Origin: Pseudomonas frederiksbergensis
GTDB lineage: Bacteria; Pseudomonadota; Gammaproteobacteria; Pseudomonadales; Pseudomonadaceae
DNA: 64,000 bases
Assembly: GCF_035751725.1 (NCBI RefSeq)
Contig: NZ_CP142104.1
Span: forward strand, 3,720,001-3,784,000
Direction: 5' to 3'
Part shown: positions 47,421 through 56,449 of the stretch, in pieces
Numbering within the stretch: the stretch's first letter is position 1
How the letters are laid out: each line of letters opens with the position of its first letter
Notes under the pieces: model-generated
What the model was told of the DNA's origin: nothing
Seen by the model: only the letters and a program-made list of their open reading frames with translations
Databases searched by the model: none
Made by a program: the position numbers and the translations under genes

Positions 47421-47927
47421 ATGAACGAAATCGACGACCAGCTGCGCCTGCTCATCCCACGGCTACGACGTTTTGCCGTGTCGCTGACACGCAATCCCAG
47501 CAATGCCGATGACCTGGTCCAGGCCTGCCTGGAACGGGCCCTGTCGAAATGGAACGACAAGCGTGCGGACGGTGATTTGCGGGCCTGGCTGTTCTCGATT
47601 CTCTACCGCCAGTTCCTCGATGCCCATCGTCGTTCAAGACGGTACGCGCGCATGCTGGAGTTCTTCACCGGGCGCGACGATGCTCATCCGTCCGCGGAGC
47701 GCAGCGTCATTGCCCAATCGTCACTCCAGGCTTTCGATCAGCTACCTGCCGAACAGCGCGCGCTACTGCTGTGGGTATCGGTGGAAGGCTTGAGCTACCA
47801 GCAAGTCGCCGACATCCTGGACGTGCCGACCGGCACCGTGATGTCGCGCCTGTCACGCGCCCGCCAGGCCTTGCGTCAACTCAGCGACGGCGAAATCGCC
47901 CGCCCTGCCCTGCGAATACTCAAATGA
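47421..47927 (+). CDS. ECF RNA polymerase sigma factor
   Basis: A 168-residue group-4 sigma factor. Region 2 spans about 10-75 (LTRNPSNADDLVQACLERAL, then RAWLFSILYRQFLDAHR) and region 4 about 105-160 (LPAEQRALLLWVSVEGLSYQQVA, then VPTGTVMSRLSRAR). The ATGA overlap with the anti-sigma gene is typical. The divergent catalase/cytochrome genes with a matching promoter form its probable regulon, suggesting an oxidative trigger. Confidence 0.94.
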   Translation: MNEIDDQLRLLIPRLRRFAVSLTRNPSNADDLVQACLERALSKWNDKRADGDLRAWLFSILYRQFLDAHRRSRRYARMLEFFTGRDDAHPSAERSVIAQSSLQAFDQLPAEQRALLLWVSVEGLSYQQVADILDVPTGTVMSRLSRARQALRQLSDGEIARPALRILK

Positions 47928-48676
47928 TCAGCATGCCCCCCAGCGACAACGACTTGCACGCCTACGTCGATCATCAACTGAGCGAAGCCGACCGGCAACA
48001 AGTGGAGATTTACCTGGCCAACCACCCTGCCGCGGCCAAGCGCGTGCGAGCCTGGCAACAGGACGCGCAGCACCTGCGCACGACCCTGAGCGCAGCGTTG
48101 CACCAATCCGCCAATCCGAACCTGGACCCGGCGACCATCCGTCAACGCCTCAAGCATCGAACCCACCGCCAATTGGCCAACGCGGCGGTATTGATGGTGG
48201 CAATCGGAGTCGGTGGATTCGGTGGCTGGCACGCCCGGCAAATGACCCTCCTCAGTGCCGCAGCCCCCATGGCTGACGCGCTGCAGGCGTATCGATTGAT
48301 TGCCCAGCAAGGCATCTTGCCCGCCGACTACCAGTCAGGCGACAAGCAGGGTATGCAAGGTTGGCTGGATCGCTATTTCGCCCAGGCCGACCGCTTGCCG
48401 GACCTCACGGGAGCGGGTTTCAAACCGGTCAGCGGGCGATTGCTCAGCACCGATCAAGGCGCGGCAGCGATGGTGGTCTATCAGGATGCCGGCGGCCAGA
48501 AGATCAGCTTCTATATCCGCCCACCAGGCCCGAGAAATTTCCTGCTGCCCCGTGGCAGCCGGCGTGACGGTGAACTCCAGGCCGAATACTGGTCCGGACC
48601 TGGGTACAACTATGCGATGGTCATCCCGAGCGATACGTCGGCGGCGCAGACGCTCAAGCAGACCCTGGATTTCTGA
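47924..48676 (+). CDS. Membrane anti-sigma factor
   Basis: A 250-residue single-pass membrane protein: N-terminal cytoplasmic sigma-binding domain (about 5-65, NDLHAYVDHQLSEADRQQVE), one transmembrane helix (about 85-105) and a periplasmic domain with beta-rich character. There is no HxxxCxxC zinc motif, so sensing is not by a zinc-cysteine switch. It starts at ATG 47924 inside the sigma-gene stop. Confidence 0.87.
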   Translation: MISMPPSDNDLHAYVDHQLSEADRQQVEIYLANHPAAAKRVRAWQQDAQHLRTTLSAALHQSANPNLDPATIRQRLKHRTHRQLANAAVLMVAIGVGGFGGWHARQMTLLSAAAPMADALQAYRLIAQQGILPADYQSGDKQGMQGWLDRYFAQADRLPDLTGAGFKPVSGRLLSTDQGAAAMVVYQDAGGQKISFYIRPPGPRNFLLPRGSRRDGELQAEYWSGPGYNYAMVIPSDTSAAQTLKQTLDF

Positions 48677-48690
48677 CAACACCTATCACC

Positions 48691-48719
48691 TTGTGGGAGC
48701 GAGCAAGTCCGCTCCCAAA
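48691..48719. repeat. REP-like element
   Basis: TGTGGGAGCGAGCAAGTCCGCTCCCAAA, with GGGAGCG and CGCTCCC arms, lies between the convergent anti-sigma and IclR genes. Confidence 0.7.
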
Positions 48720-48745
48720 GTCTGCAACGATGCGCAAGACTTCAT

Positions 48746-49582
48746 TCACCCCTGCCTGAACACCTGCGAAGGCCTGCGCAGCAGGGGGTCGAACGGGTTG
48801 ATCCGCGGTCCGATCAGGGCGGCTTCGCGCTTGAGCATTTCCACTACCGTCGGCAGGCGATCCGGCCCGAGCCGGTCGCTGATCGTCGCCACGCTCAACG
48901 CCGCCACGGCCCGACCTTCGCGATCGAGAATAGGCACGGCCACACCGGCCATGCCTTGCAGCACACCGGTGTTGCGCCCGGCATAACCCAGCGTGCGGAC
49001 GTTTTCCACTTCCGTGCGCAGGAAGACCTCATCGTACAGATGAAAATCCTTGAGCCGCGGCAAGTTGTATTGAATCACCGTGTCGCGCTCTTCCTCCGGC
49101 AAGAACGCCAGGATCGCCAGGCTGCCCTGCCCCACGCCCAAGGCCACCCGGCCGCCGATGTCGCCGGTGAATGTACGGATCGGAAACGGCCCCTCGCTGC
49201 GATCCAGGCAGATCGCGTCGAAACCACAACGTGCCAGCAGAAAGAGCGAATCCCCCAGCGACGCCGACAACCGCAACATCGCGGGCCTGGCCAATTCCCG
49301 CAGGTTGCCGGTGTTGCCGGCGCGGGCGGCCAGGGCAAAGAAATCCAGGCTCAAGCGGTAGCGTTTGCTGCGCGCATCCTGCTCGACCATGCCCTCATCC
49401 ATCAGGTTGCGCAGCAAGCGGTGCGTGGTGGGCTGGGAAAGACCGATGCGTTGGGCAAGTTGCGTGACTCGCTCGCCCCCCTCGGCCGTCTCGCCCAGGC
49501 TCCGCAGGACGGCAAACAACCGGGAGACCGAGCCGACCCCCACTTCACCCTTATCAATATTCCGTCCAGTGGAATCTGGCAT
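48746..49582 (-). CDS. IclR-family transcriptional regulator
   Basis: A 278-residue IclR regulator: wHTH about 17-75 (VSRLFAVLRSLGE, then GLSQPTTHRLLRNLMDEG) and an effector-binding GAF-like domain (about 95-265). ATG 49582 is preferred over a TTG five codons upstream. It is divergent from the seven-gene ABC/dehydrogenase operon across 245 bases and is the obvious regulator of it. Confidence 0.9.
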   Translation of the reverse strand: MPDSTGRNIDKGEVGVGSVSRLFAVLRSLGETAEGGERVTQLAQRIGLSQPTTHRLLRNLMDEGMVEQDARSKRYRLSLDFFALAARAGNTGNLRELARPAMLRLSASLGDSLFLLARCGFDAICLDRSEGPFPIRTFTGDIGGRVALGVGQGSLAILAFLPEEERDTVIQYNLPRLKDFHLYDEVFLRTEVENVRTLGYAGRNTGVLQGMAGVAVPILDREGRAVAALSVATISDRLGPDRLPTVVEMLKREAALIGPRINPFDPLLRRPSQVFRQG

Positions 49583-49827
49583 ATGGTTTCTCTTCAATAA
49601 ATTTACTCACCGAATGAAACTGAAAATAGTCATCGCTTCAGTGAAATAGTCAGTTGAGCCCATCCTATTCTTCGTCCTACTCTGCGTCCAGACAGGGGCG
49701 ATTCGAACAACAGCGGCAGCCGACTTGAAATCGAGCGCCAACGCACCCCGCGACATCCTTTCGTATCTGCCCATACAAAAAAGCGCGCCTTGCGGCGACG
49801 CATAACAATCTCAGGTGGAGCGCAGTC
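49583..49827. promoter_or_regulatory. Divergent promoter region, IclR gene and ABC/oxidase operon
   Basis: A 245-base gap that must hold both promoters. GAAACTGAAAATAGTCATCGCTTCAGTGAAATAGTCAG (within 49616-49653) carries repeats of TCAGTGAAATAGTCA/GAAAATAGTCA type, a direct repeat that could be an IclR site. This is weak evidence; no palindrome is decisive. Confidence 0.4.
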
Positions 49828-50853
49828 ATGGCTTTCGTGCAACTTCAAGACTTGAGCAAACGGTATGGCGACCTGGACGCCGTGGTCGCCACCAACCTCT
49901 CGGTTGAGAAAGGCGAATTCGTCTCCCTGCTGGGGCCGTCGGGTTGCGGCAAGACCACCACCCTGCAAATGATTGCCGGCTTCGTCGAAGCCAGCAGCGG
50001 CCGCATCCTGCTGGATGGGCGCGACATCACCCACGCCAAGCCTGCCAGCCGCGGCCTGGGCGTGGTGTTCCAGAGTTACGCGCTGTTTCCGCACATGTCC
50101 GTCAAGGACAACGTCGCCTTCGGCTTGCGCATGCGCAAAGTGCCCAGCGCCGAATTGCAATCGCGGGTTGATCGCGTACTCAAGCTGGTGCGCCTGGACC
50201 GGCATGCCGAGCGTTACCCACGAGAGCTTTCAGGCGGCCAGCGCCAGCGCGTGGCACTGGCCCGCGCGCTAGTGATCGAGCCTCCGGTGCTGCTGCTCGA
50301 CGAGCCGCTGTCCAACCTCGACGCCAACCTGCGCGAAGAGATGCAGTTCGAAATCCGCCGTATCCAGCGCGAAGTCGGTATCACCACGCTGATGGTCACG
50401 CACGATCAATCCGAGGCGCTGTCGATCAGCGATCGGGTCGTGGTCATGCAGGCCGGCCGTATTACCCAGATTGACGCGCCCTACACTCTTTATGAACACC
50501 CGCGCACCGAGTTCATCTCCGGCTTCGTCGGCAAGGCCAACCTGCTGCCCGGCGAGCGTGACAGCGCCGGCGTCGTGCAAGCCTGCAGCGCTGGTCAAGG
50601 CGCGCTGACCCTGAGCCTGCGTCCGGAAAAAATCGACCTGTGCGCTCCCGGGTCCGGGCGGCTGCAAGGCACCGTCACCAACCGTTTCTTTCTCGGCAGC
50701 CAATGGCTTTATGGCGTTGCCACCAGCCTGGGTGAACTCAGCGTAGTGCGGCGCAACGACGGCTCGGCGCCCCTGGCCGAAGGCACCGCCGTCGGCCTGG
50801 ACTGGGATCCCACGTTGCTGCGGGTGTTGAGCGCCGACGAGGTGCTGGCATGA
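49828..50853 (+). CDS. ABC transporter ATP-binding protein, spermidine/putrescine (PotA) type
   Basis: A 341-residue ATPase of a solute importer. Walker A GPSGCGKTT (about 35-43), LSGGQRQRVALARAL signature, Walker B LLLDEPLSNLD and VTHDQSEAL H-loop are all present. A C-terminal TOBE regulatory domain follows (about 245-340). It is first in the operon; its stop overlaps the first permease start. Confidence 0.92.
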   Translation: MAFVQLQDLSKRYGDLDAVVATNLSVEKGEFVSLLGPSGCGKTTTLQMIAGFVEASSGRILLDGRDITHAKPASRGLGVVFQSYALFPHMSVKDNVAFGLRMRKVPSAELQSRVDRVLKLVRLDRHAERYPRELSGGQRQRVALARALVIEPPVLLLDEPLSNLDANLREEMQFEIRRIQREVGITTLMVTHDQSEALSISDRVVVMQAGRITQIDAPYTLYEHPRTEFISGFVGKANLLPGERDSAGVVQACSAGQGALTLSLRPEKIDLCAPGSGRLQGTVTNRFFLGSQWLYGVATSLGELSVVRRNDGSAPLAEGTAVGLDWDPTLLRVLSADEVLA

Positions 50854-51719
50854 AGCTGCTCGACGCCATGAAGCGCGGTCGCCAAGGCTACTGGATGTCG
50901 GCGCCGGCGCTGGCCTTGTACCTGGGCCTTTTGGTGATTCCCCTTGGCCTGACGCTGGTGCTGTCATTCAACGTCTTCGACTACGGCTCGGGCATCAACA
51001 GCGAGGCGTACACCTTCGAGCACTACACCAGTCTGCTGGGCGACCCGTACTTCTACGAAATCTTCCTGCGCACCTTCTGGATCAGTGCCCTGACCACGCT
51101 GCTGTGCGTGGTGATCGGTGTACCCGAGGCCTACATCCTCAGCCGCATGGGCGCGCCGTGGCGTTCGATCTTCCTGATCCTGATCCTCACGCCGTTGCTG
51201 ATTTCGGTGGTGGTGCGAGCGTTCGGCTGGAGCTTGCTCCTCGGCGCCGATGGGCTGGTCAACCAGACGCTGCAAGCCCTTGGCGGCTCGCCGATGAAAC
51301 TGCTCTACACGCCGTTCGCGGTGGTCATCGCCCTGGTGCACGTGATGCTGCCGTTCATGATCATTCCGGTGTGGACCTCATTGCAAAAACTCGATCCAGC
51401 CGCCGAACAGGCCGCTCTTTCCCTGGGCGCGAGCCAATTCACGGTGATCCGCAAGGTGGTGCTGCCACAGATCATGCCTGGCGTGTTGTCCGGCACGTTG
51501 ATCGTGTTCGGCCTCGCCGCCAGTTCGTTCGCCATCCCCGGCCTGCTCGGCGGGCGTCGCTTGAAAATGGTCGCCACGCTGATCTACGACCAATACCTGT
51601 CGGAACTGAATTGGCCGATGGGTGCCGCCATCGCCGTCGCGCTGTTGCTGCTCAACCTGCTGATCATGCTGTCCTGGAACCGCATGATCGAAGGCCGCTA
51701 CAAGAAGTCATTGGGGTAA
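50850..51719 (+). CDS. ABC transporter permease (PotB type)
   Basis: A 289-residue inner-membrane permease with about six helices and the EAA-type loop EQAALSLGASQFTVIRKVVLPQIMPG (ATPase contact) near residues 190-215. It is overlapped by the ATPase gene and seven bases before the second permease. Confidence 0.9.
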   Translation: MKLLDAMKRGRQGYWMSAPALALYLGLLVIPLGLTLVLSFNVFDYGSGINSEAYTFEHYTSLLGDPYFYEIFLRTFWISALTTLLCVVIGVPEAYILSRMGAPWRSIFLILILTPLLISVVVRAFGWSLLLGADGLVNQTLQALGGSPMKLLYTPFAVVIALVHVMLPFMIIPVWTSLQKLDPAAEQAALSLGASQFTVIRKVVLPQIMPGVLSGTLIVFGLAASSFAIPGLLGGRRLKMVATLIYDQYLSELNWPMGAAIAVALLLLNLLIMLSWNRMIEGRYKKSLG

Positions 51720-51725
51720 CTCTTC

Positions 51726-52520
51726 ATGTCCAGGAACGGTCCTTTCGCCCTGTTGTTTCATGCCTTGGTGGTGGTGTTCATGCTGGCGCCGCTGGTGGTG
51801 GTCTGCCTTGTCGCCTTCACGCCGGAAAACACCTTGAGCCTGCCCACTACGGTGTTTTCCCTGCGCTGGTTTCGCGCCGTGTTCGAGCGCGCGGATTTTG
51901 TCGATGCGTTCTACAACAGCCTGATACTGGCGTTCAGCGCGGCCTCGCTGGCGACATTGATCGCCGTGCCGGCGGCGTTGGCGATCACCCGGCTGGAGTT
52001 CCCAGGCCGAGACTTCTTCAACGGCCTGTTCCTGTCACCGATCATCATTCCGCACCTTGTGCTGGGCGTCGCGCTGCTGCGGCTGTTTGCACTGATGGGT
52101 GTGAATGGCAATTTCAGCTGGCTGATCTTCGCCCATGTGCTGGTGATCACGCCCTATGTGCTGCGCCTGGTATTGGCCTCGGCCATCGGCCTGGATCGCA
52201 GCGCCGAACAAGCTGCGCAGTCATTGGGGGCCGGTCGTTTCACCCTGTTCCGGCAGATCACCCTGCCCATGATTTTGCCAGGCGTCGCCGGAGGCTGGCT
52301 GCTGGCGTTCATCAACAGCTTCGATGAAGTCACGCTGTCGATCTTCGTCACCTCGCCGGCCACGCAGACTTTGCCAGTACGCATGTACGTCTATGCCACC
52401 GAATCCATCGATCCGATGATGGCGGCGGTGTCGGCGCTGGTGATCGCGCTGACAGCGCTGACGATGATTCTGCTCGATCGGGTCTATGGCCTGGATCGGG
52501 TCCTGGTAGGCAAACAATGA
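51726..52520 (+). CDS. ABC transporter permease (PotC type)
   Basis: A 264-residue second permease with about six helices and EQAAQSLGAGRFTLFRQITLPMILPG as the ATPase-contact loop. It is paired with the PotB-type gene; together with the ATPase and the binding protein at 55301 the importer is complete. Confidence 0.9.
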   Translation: MSRNGPFALLFHALVVVFMLAPLVVVCLVAFTPENTLSLPTTVFSLRWFRAVFERADFVDAFYNSLILAFSAASLATLIAVPAALAITRLEFPGRDFFNGLFLSPIIIPHLVLGVALLRLFALMGVNGNFSWLIFAHVLVITPYVLRLVLASAIGLDRSAEQAAQSLGAGRFTLFRQITLPMILPGVAGGWLLAFINSFDEVTLSIFVTSPATQTLPVRMYVYATESIDPMMAAVSALVIALTALTMILLDRVYGLDRVLVGKQ

Positions 52521-52527
52521 GGGCGCC

Positions 52528-52818
52528 ATGGCTCTGCTGAAACGACTGGCCGAAAGCGATCGCCCGGCCCTGAAGTTCATGCTCGACGGCGAACCGGCCA
52601 GCGGCTTGCTGGGCGATACCGTGCTGACCGCCGTGCTGACCTGCAGCGAACACGTGCGCGGCAGCGATTTCAGCGCAGAGCCCCGTGCCGGCTTCTGCCT
52701 GATGGGCGCGTGCCAGGATTGCTGGGTCCGCCTGGGCGACGGCCGCCGCGTGCGCGCTTGCTCCACAATGCTCGAAGCCGGCCAGCAGATCAGCCGCGAA
52801 CCGGGGCGCCAGGTATGA
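52528..52818 (+). CDS. 2Fe-2S subunit of HcnA-like dehydrogenase (gamma subunit)
   Basis: A 96-residue ferredoxin-like protein with four cysteines in GFCLMGACQDCWV and RACSTM (about 60-79), ligands for a [2Fe-2S] cluster. It resembles HcnA and the small subunit of opine and D-hydroxyproline dehydrogenases. Its stop overlaps the FAD subunit start (ATGA). Confidence 0.88.
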   Translation: MALLKRLAESDRPALKFMLDGEPASGLLGDTVLTAVLTCSEHVRGSDFSAEPRAGFCLMGACQDCWVRLGDGRRVRACSTMLEAGQQISREPGRQV

Positions 52819-54170
52819 AACCCATCGTCATCATCGGCGCCGGCCCCGCCGGTATCCGCGCTGCGCAAACCCTGGCCGCCCATGGCATCTACCCGGTCCT
52901 GTTGGATGAAGCCGCGCGCGGTGGCGGGCAGATCTACCGGCGTCAGCCCGCGAACTTCACCCGTTCATCGGACAAGCTGTATGGCTTCGAAGCAGCAAAG
53001 GCCAACGCTATCCACCAGACGCTGGAGGAGTTGCGCCAGCAGCTCGATTACCGTCCCGACACGCTGGTATGGAACGCCGAAGCCGGTCAGCTGGACACCT
53101 TGCACGAGGGCCGCGCCGCTCGCCTGGACTACGCCAGCGTGATCGTCGCAACGGGTGCCACCGACAGGATCCTGCCGGTGCCTGGCTGGACACTGCCGGG
53201 GGTCTACAGCCTGGGCGCGGCGCAGATCGCCCTGAAGTTCCAGGGTTGCGCCATCGGCGAGCGAGTGGTGTTCGCGGGCAGCGGGCCGTTGCTGTACCTG
53301 GTGGCGTACCAATACGCCAAGGCCGGCGCGAACGTTGTCGCGGTTCTCGACAGCTCGCCGCTGAGCGCCCAGGCGCGCGCCCTCCCCGGCCTGCTCGCGC
53401 AACCGGCGACGCTCGCCAAAGGACTCTATTACCGCGCCTGGCTGACGACTCATGGTATCCCGGTACATCAAGGCGCCAGCCTCACGCTCATCGAGGGTGA
53501 GCGCCGAGTGCAATCGTTGAACTGGCGCAGAAAAACAACCGAGCGCACCCTCGATTGTGATGCAGTCGCCTTCGCCCATGGCTTGCGCAGCGAAACGCAA
53601 CTGGCCGATCTGCTGGGCTGTGAATTTGCCTGGAGCCCGCTCAACCGTGCCTGGCTGCCGCAACGCGACAGCGCCGGACGCAGCAGCTCGGCCGGGGTCT
53701 ACCTGGCCGGCGACGGCGCCGGGATCATGGGCGCCGACGCCGCCGAAATGGCCGGAGAGCGGGCGGCCCTGGCGCTGCTCGAAGACCTGGGGTACCGAGT
53801 CGACCCGCAACGTTGCGCCCAGCTGGAACAGTCCCTCGAACGCATCGGCCATTTCCGCCAGGGCCTGGAGCGGGCCTTTGTCTTTCCCGAGGATTGGGCG
53901 AGCCGCGCGACCGACGACTTGATGATCTGCCGCTGCGAAGAGGTCAGCGTCGCAGATATCCGCCAGGTGGTGGGCGAAGGTCACTGGGAGATCAACCGGG
54001 TCAAGGCCCATTGCCGGGTCGGCATGGGGCGCTGTCAAGGGCGGATGTGCGGTGCCGCGGCAGCAGAAATCATCGCCCGTGAAAGTGGCCGCGCCGTTCG
54101 GGACATCGGTCGACTGCGGGCACAGGCGCCCGTCAAACCCGTGCCGTTTGGCCTGGAGGTGGAGCCATGA
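52815..54170 (+). CDS. FAD/NAD-binding subunit of HcnB-like dehydrogenase (alpha subunit)
   Basis: A 451-residue HcnB-type flavoprotein with N-terminal GAGPAGIRAAQ Rossmann motif (residues 8-18), a second nucleotide-binding fold (about 145-280) and a C-terminal BFD-like [2Fe-2S] region: CRCEEVS and CRVGMGRCQGRMC. It would pass electrons from the DAO-type subunit to the ferredoxin subunit and then to the respiratory chain. ATG 52815 lies in the stop of the previous gene. Confidence 0.9.
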   Translation: MKPIVIIGAGPAGIRAAQTLAAHGIYPVLLDEAARGGGQIYRRQPANFTRSSDKLYGFEAAKANAIHQTLEELRQQLDYRPDTLVWNAEAGQLDTLHEGRAARLDYASVIVATGATDRILPVPGWTLPGVYSLGAAQIALKFQGCAIGERVVFAGSGPLLYLVAYQYAKAGANVVAVLDSSPLSAQARALPGLLAQPATLAKGLYYRAWLTTHGIPVHQGASLTLIEGERRVQSLNWRRKTTERTLDCDAVAFAHGLRSETQLADLLGCEFAWSPLNRAWLPQRDSAGRSSSAGVYLAGDGAGIMGADAAEMAGERAALALLEDLGYRVDPQRCAQLEQSLERIGHFRQGLERAFVFPEDWASRATDDLMICRCEEVSVADIRQVVGEGHWEINRVKAHCRVGMGRCQGRMCGAAAAEIIARESGRAVRDIGRLRAQAPVKPVPFGLEVEP

Positions 54171-55282
54171 TCGAGGTCGATGCGGTGATCATTGGTGGCG
54201 GCATCGTCGGCGCCTCGGCGGCGTTGTTCCTGAGCAAGGCCGGCCGTCGCGTGGCGCTGTTGGAGCGGGACTTCTGCGGCTCGCATTCCAGCGGCGTGAA
54301 CTACGGCGGCGTGCGGCGCCAGGGCCGTCCGTTGTCGCAACTGCCGCTGTCGCAACGGGCGCATGAGATCTGGGGGCAATTGCCGCAGTTGATCGGCATT
54401 GACGGCGAGTATCAGCGCAGCGGCCATCTGAAATTGGCTCGCAGTCTCGATGACTTGCGTGCGTTGCATGACTACGCCGCCAGCAGCCAGGGCTTTGGCC
54501 TCGATTTGCAACTGCTGGATCGCGACGAATTGCGCAGGCGGTTTCCGTGGGTCGGCACCGTGGCGGTCGGCGCCTCGCTGTGTCCGGATGACGGTCACGC
54601 GAATCCGCGCCTGGTCTCGCCAGCATTTGCCCAGGCGGCCCGCAGGCATGGCGCGCAGGTGCATGAACAGTGCCCGGTCAGCCAGGTAACGCACGACGGC
54701 CAGCGCTTTGCCGTGCGCACCGAAACCGCTGTCGAATTCCGCGCACCTTGGCTGCTGAACTGCGCCGGGGCCTGGGCGAGCCGCTTCGCCGCGCAGTTTG
54801 GCGAAGCAGTGCCCATGCACGCCGGGCACCCGGCGATGCTGGTGACCGAGCCGCTGCCTGTGGTAATGGACGCCAGCACCGGCGTCGAGGGCGGCGGCAT
54901 CTATGCCCGACAAGTCGCCCGGGGCAATTGCGTACTGGGCGGCGGCCAGGGTTTTGCGCTGGACGATGCCCGCGCCCGTCCCGGCCAGAGCGCAGTTATC
55001 GAGATTCTGCGCCAAGCCGTCGAACTCTATCCGTTCCTCGAGGGCGCCCAGGCGATCCGTACCTGGAGCGGCACCGAAGGCTACCTGCCCGATCGCCAAC
55101 CGGTGATCGGCCCCAGCAGCACCCAACCCGGTCTCTTGCACGCGTTCGGCTTTGCCGGCGCGGGCTTCCAGATCGGCCCGGCGGTGGGCCAGGCGCTCAC
55201 CGAAATCATCTGCAGCGGGGCCTCGTCCACGCCGCTGGATGCGTTTTCAATCACCCGGTTTCACTCCATCTCCGTTGCTTGA
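54167..55282 (+). CDS. DAO-type FAD oxidoreductase, HcnC-like catalytic (beta) subunit
   Basis: A 371-residue D-amino-acid-oxidase-fold protein with IIGGGIVGASAA at residues 8-19, SSGVNYGGVRRQGR near 44-57 and a C-terminal GFAGAGFQIGPAVG flavin-binding segment. In this enzyme type it oxidises the C-N bond of glycine, opines or D-hydroxyproline. No epimerase or hcn cluster accompanies it, so the substrate is open. Confidence 0.9.
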   Translation: MIEVDAVIIGGGIVGASAALFLSKAGRRVALLERDFCGSHSSGVNYGGVRRQGRPLSQLPLSQRAHEIWGQLPQLIGIDGEYQRSGHLKLARSLDDLRALHDYAASSQGFGLDLQLLDRDELRRRFPWVGTVAVGASLCPDDGHANPRLVSPAFAQAARRHGAQVHEQCPVSQVTHDGQRFAVRTETAVEFRAPWLLNCAGAWASRFAAQFGEAVPMHAGHPAMLVTEPLPVVMDASTGVEGGGIYARQVARGNCVLGGGQGFALDDARARPGQSAVIEILRQAVELYPFLEGAQAIRTWSGTEGYLPDRQPVIGPSSTQPGLLHAFGFAGAGFQIGPAVGQALTEIICSGASSTPLDAFSITRFHSISVA

Positions 55283-55300
55283 TAGAGGAAGGTCGCGCCA

Positions 55301-56362
55301 ATGAATAACGTCAAACGCAGTGCACTGTTCGGTTTCTGCTCGCTGGGTTCCGCTTGCCTGGGCGCCCTGCTCCCGGTCACCCAGGCCTTGGCCGAGCCGA
55401 CGCTTTACCTGGGCATGAACGGCGGCACCATGGAGCGCCTGTACGCCGACAAAGTCTTGCCGGCCTTCGAGAAAGCCAACAACGTCAAGGTGGTGATCGT
55501 GCCGGGCACTTCGGCCGACATCCTGGCCAAGGTCCAGGCCAGCAAGGGCAACCCGCAGATGCACGTGATGTTCCTGGACGACGGCATCATGTACCGCGCC
55601 ATCGCCATGGGGCTGTGCGACAAGCTGCAGGACAGCGCGCCCCTGGCGCAGATCCCGGCCAAGGGCCGCATCAAGGACCAGGCCGTCGCCGTCAGCCTCG
55701 GCGTCACCGGCCTCGCCTACAACACGCGGCTGTTCAAGGAAAAAGGCTGGAGCACGCCGACCTCGTGGATGGACCTGGCGGACCCACGGTTCAAGGACAA
55801 AGTAGTGTTTCAATCCGTGGCCTCATCCACCTTCGGCCTGCACGGTTTCCTGATGTTCAACCGGATCCAGGGCGGCAGCGAAACCGATGTCGAGCCAGGC
55901 TTCAAGGCCTGGCCGAATACGGTAGGGCGCAACGTGCTGGAGTACATTCCCAGCTCGGCGAAAATCTCCGAGATGTTGCAGACCGACGAAGCGGCGCTGT
56001 TCCCACTGACGCCGACCCAGGTGACCGCGCTGAAACTCAAGGGCATGCCGGTCGAATACGCACAACCGAAGGAAGGTGCGGTGGTCCTGAACGTCGCCGA
56101 ATGCGCCGTCGCCCAGAACAGCGAACCTGAACTCGCGCAAAAACTTGCGGCGTTCCTGCTGACGCCCGAAGCCCAGGCGATCGCCCTGGAAGAAGGCGAT
56201 CAGATTCCGTCCAACCCCAACACACCGACCACCGACAAGACGCGTGGCCAGGTAGAAGCAATGAAGCAGTACCTGGAAACCGCGATCGCGGTGGATTGGG
56301 ATCAGGTCAACGAACAACGCCCGGCCTGGAACGCACGGTGGAACCGCAGCATCGAGCGCTAG
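55301..56362 (+). CDS. ABC transporter substrate-binding protein, PotD-like
   Basis: A 353-residue periplasmic binding protein: signal peptide about 1-31 (ending QALAE), then LYLGMNGGTMERLYADKVLPAF, a family-1/PotD-type start. It captures the ligand of the operon's importer. It is last in the run, 18 bases after the DAO subunit, on the same strand. Confidence 0.9.
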   Translation: MNNVKRSALFGFCSLGSACLGALLPVTQALAEPTLYLGMNGGTMERLYADKVLPAFEKANNVKVVIVPGTSADILAKVQASKGNPQMHVMFLDDGIMYRAIAMGLCDKLQDSAPLAQIPAKGRIKDQAVAVSLGVTGLAYNTRLFKEKGWSTPTSWMDLADPRFKDKVVFQSVASSTFGLHGFLMFNRIQGGSETDVEPGFKAWPNTVGRNVLEYIPSSAKISEMLQTDEAALFPLTPTQVTALKLKGMPVEYAQPKEGAVVLNVAECAVAQNSEPELAQKLAAFLLTPEAQAIALEEGDQIPSNPNTPTTDKTRGQVEAMKQYLETAIAVDWDQVNEQRPAWNARWNRSIER

Positions 56363-56449
56363 GGCCGCTGGCGCTGCCTTTTTTGTTTATCATGCGGGCC
56401 TGCGCGGGTTTCACCTGCGCTCGGCCCCTTGATAACAGCGATCGCCACC

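Noticed and set aside
52528..55282. Hydrogen cyanide synthase (hcnABC)
   Set aside because: The subunits resemble HcnABC, but they are embedded in an ABC importer operon and the subunit family also covers opine and hydroxyproline dehydrogenases.
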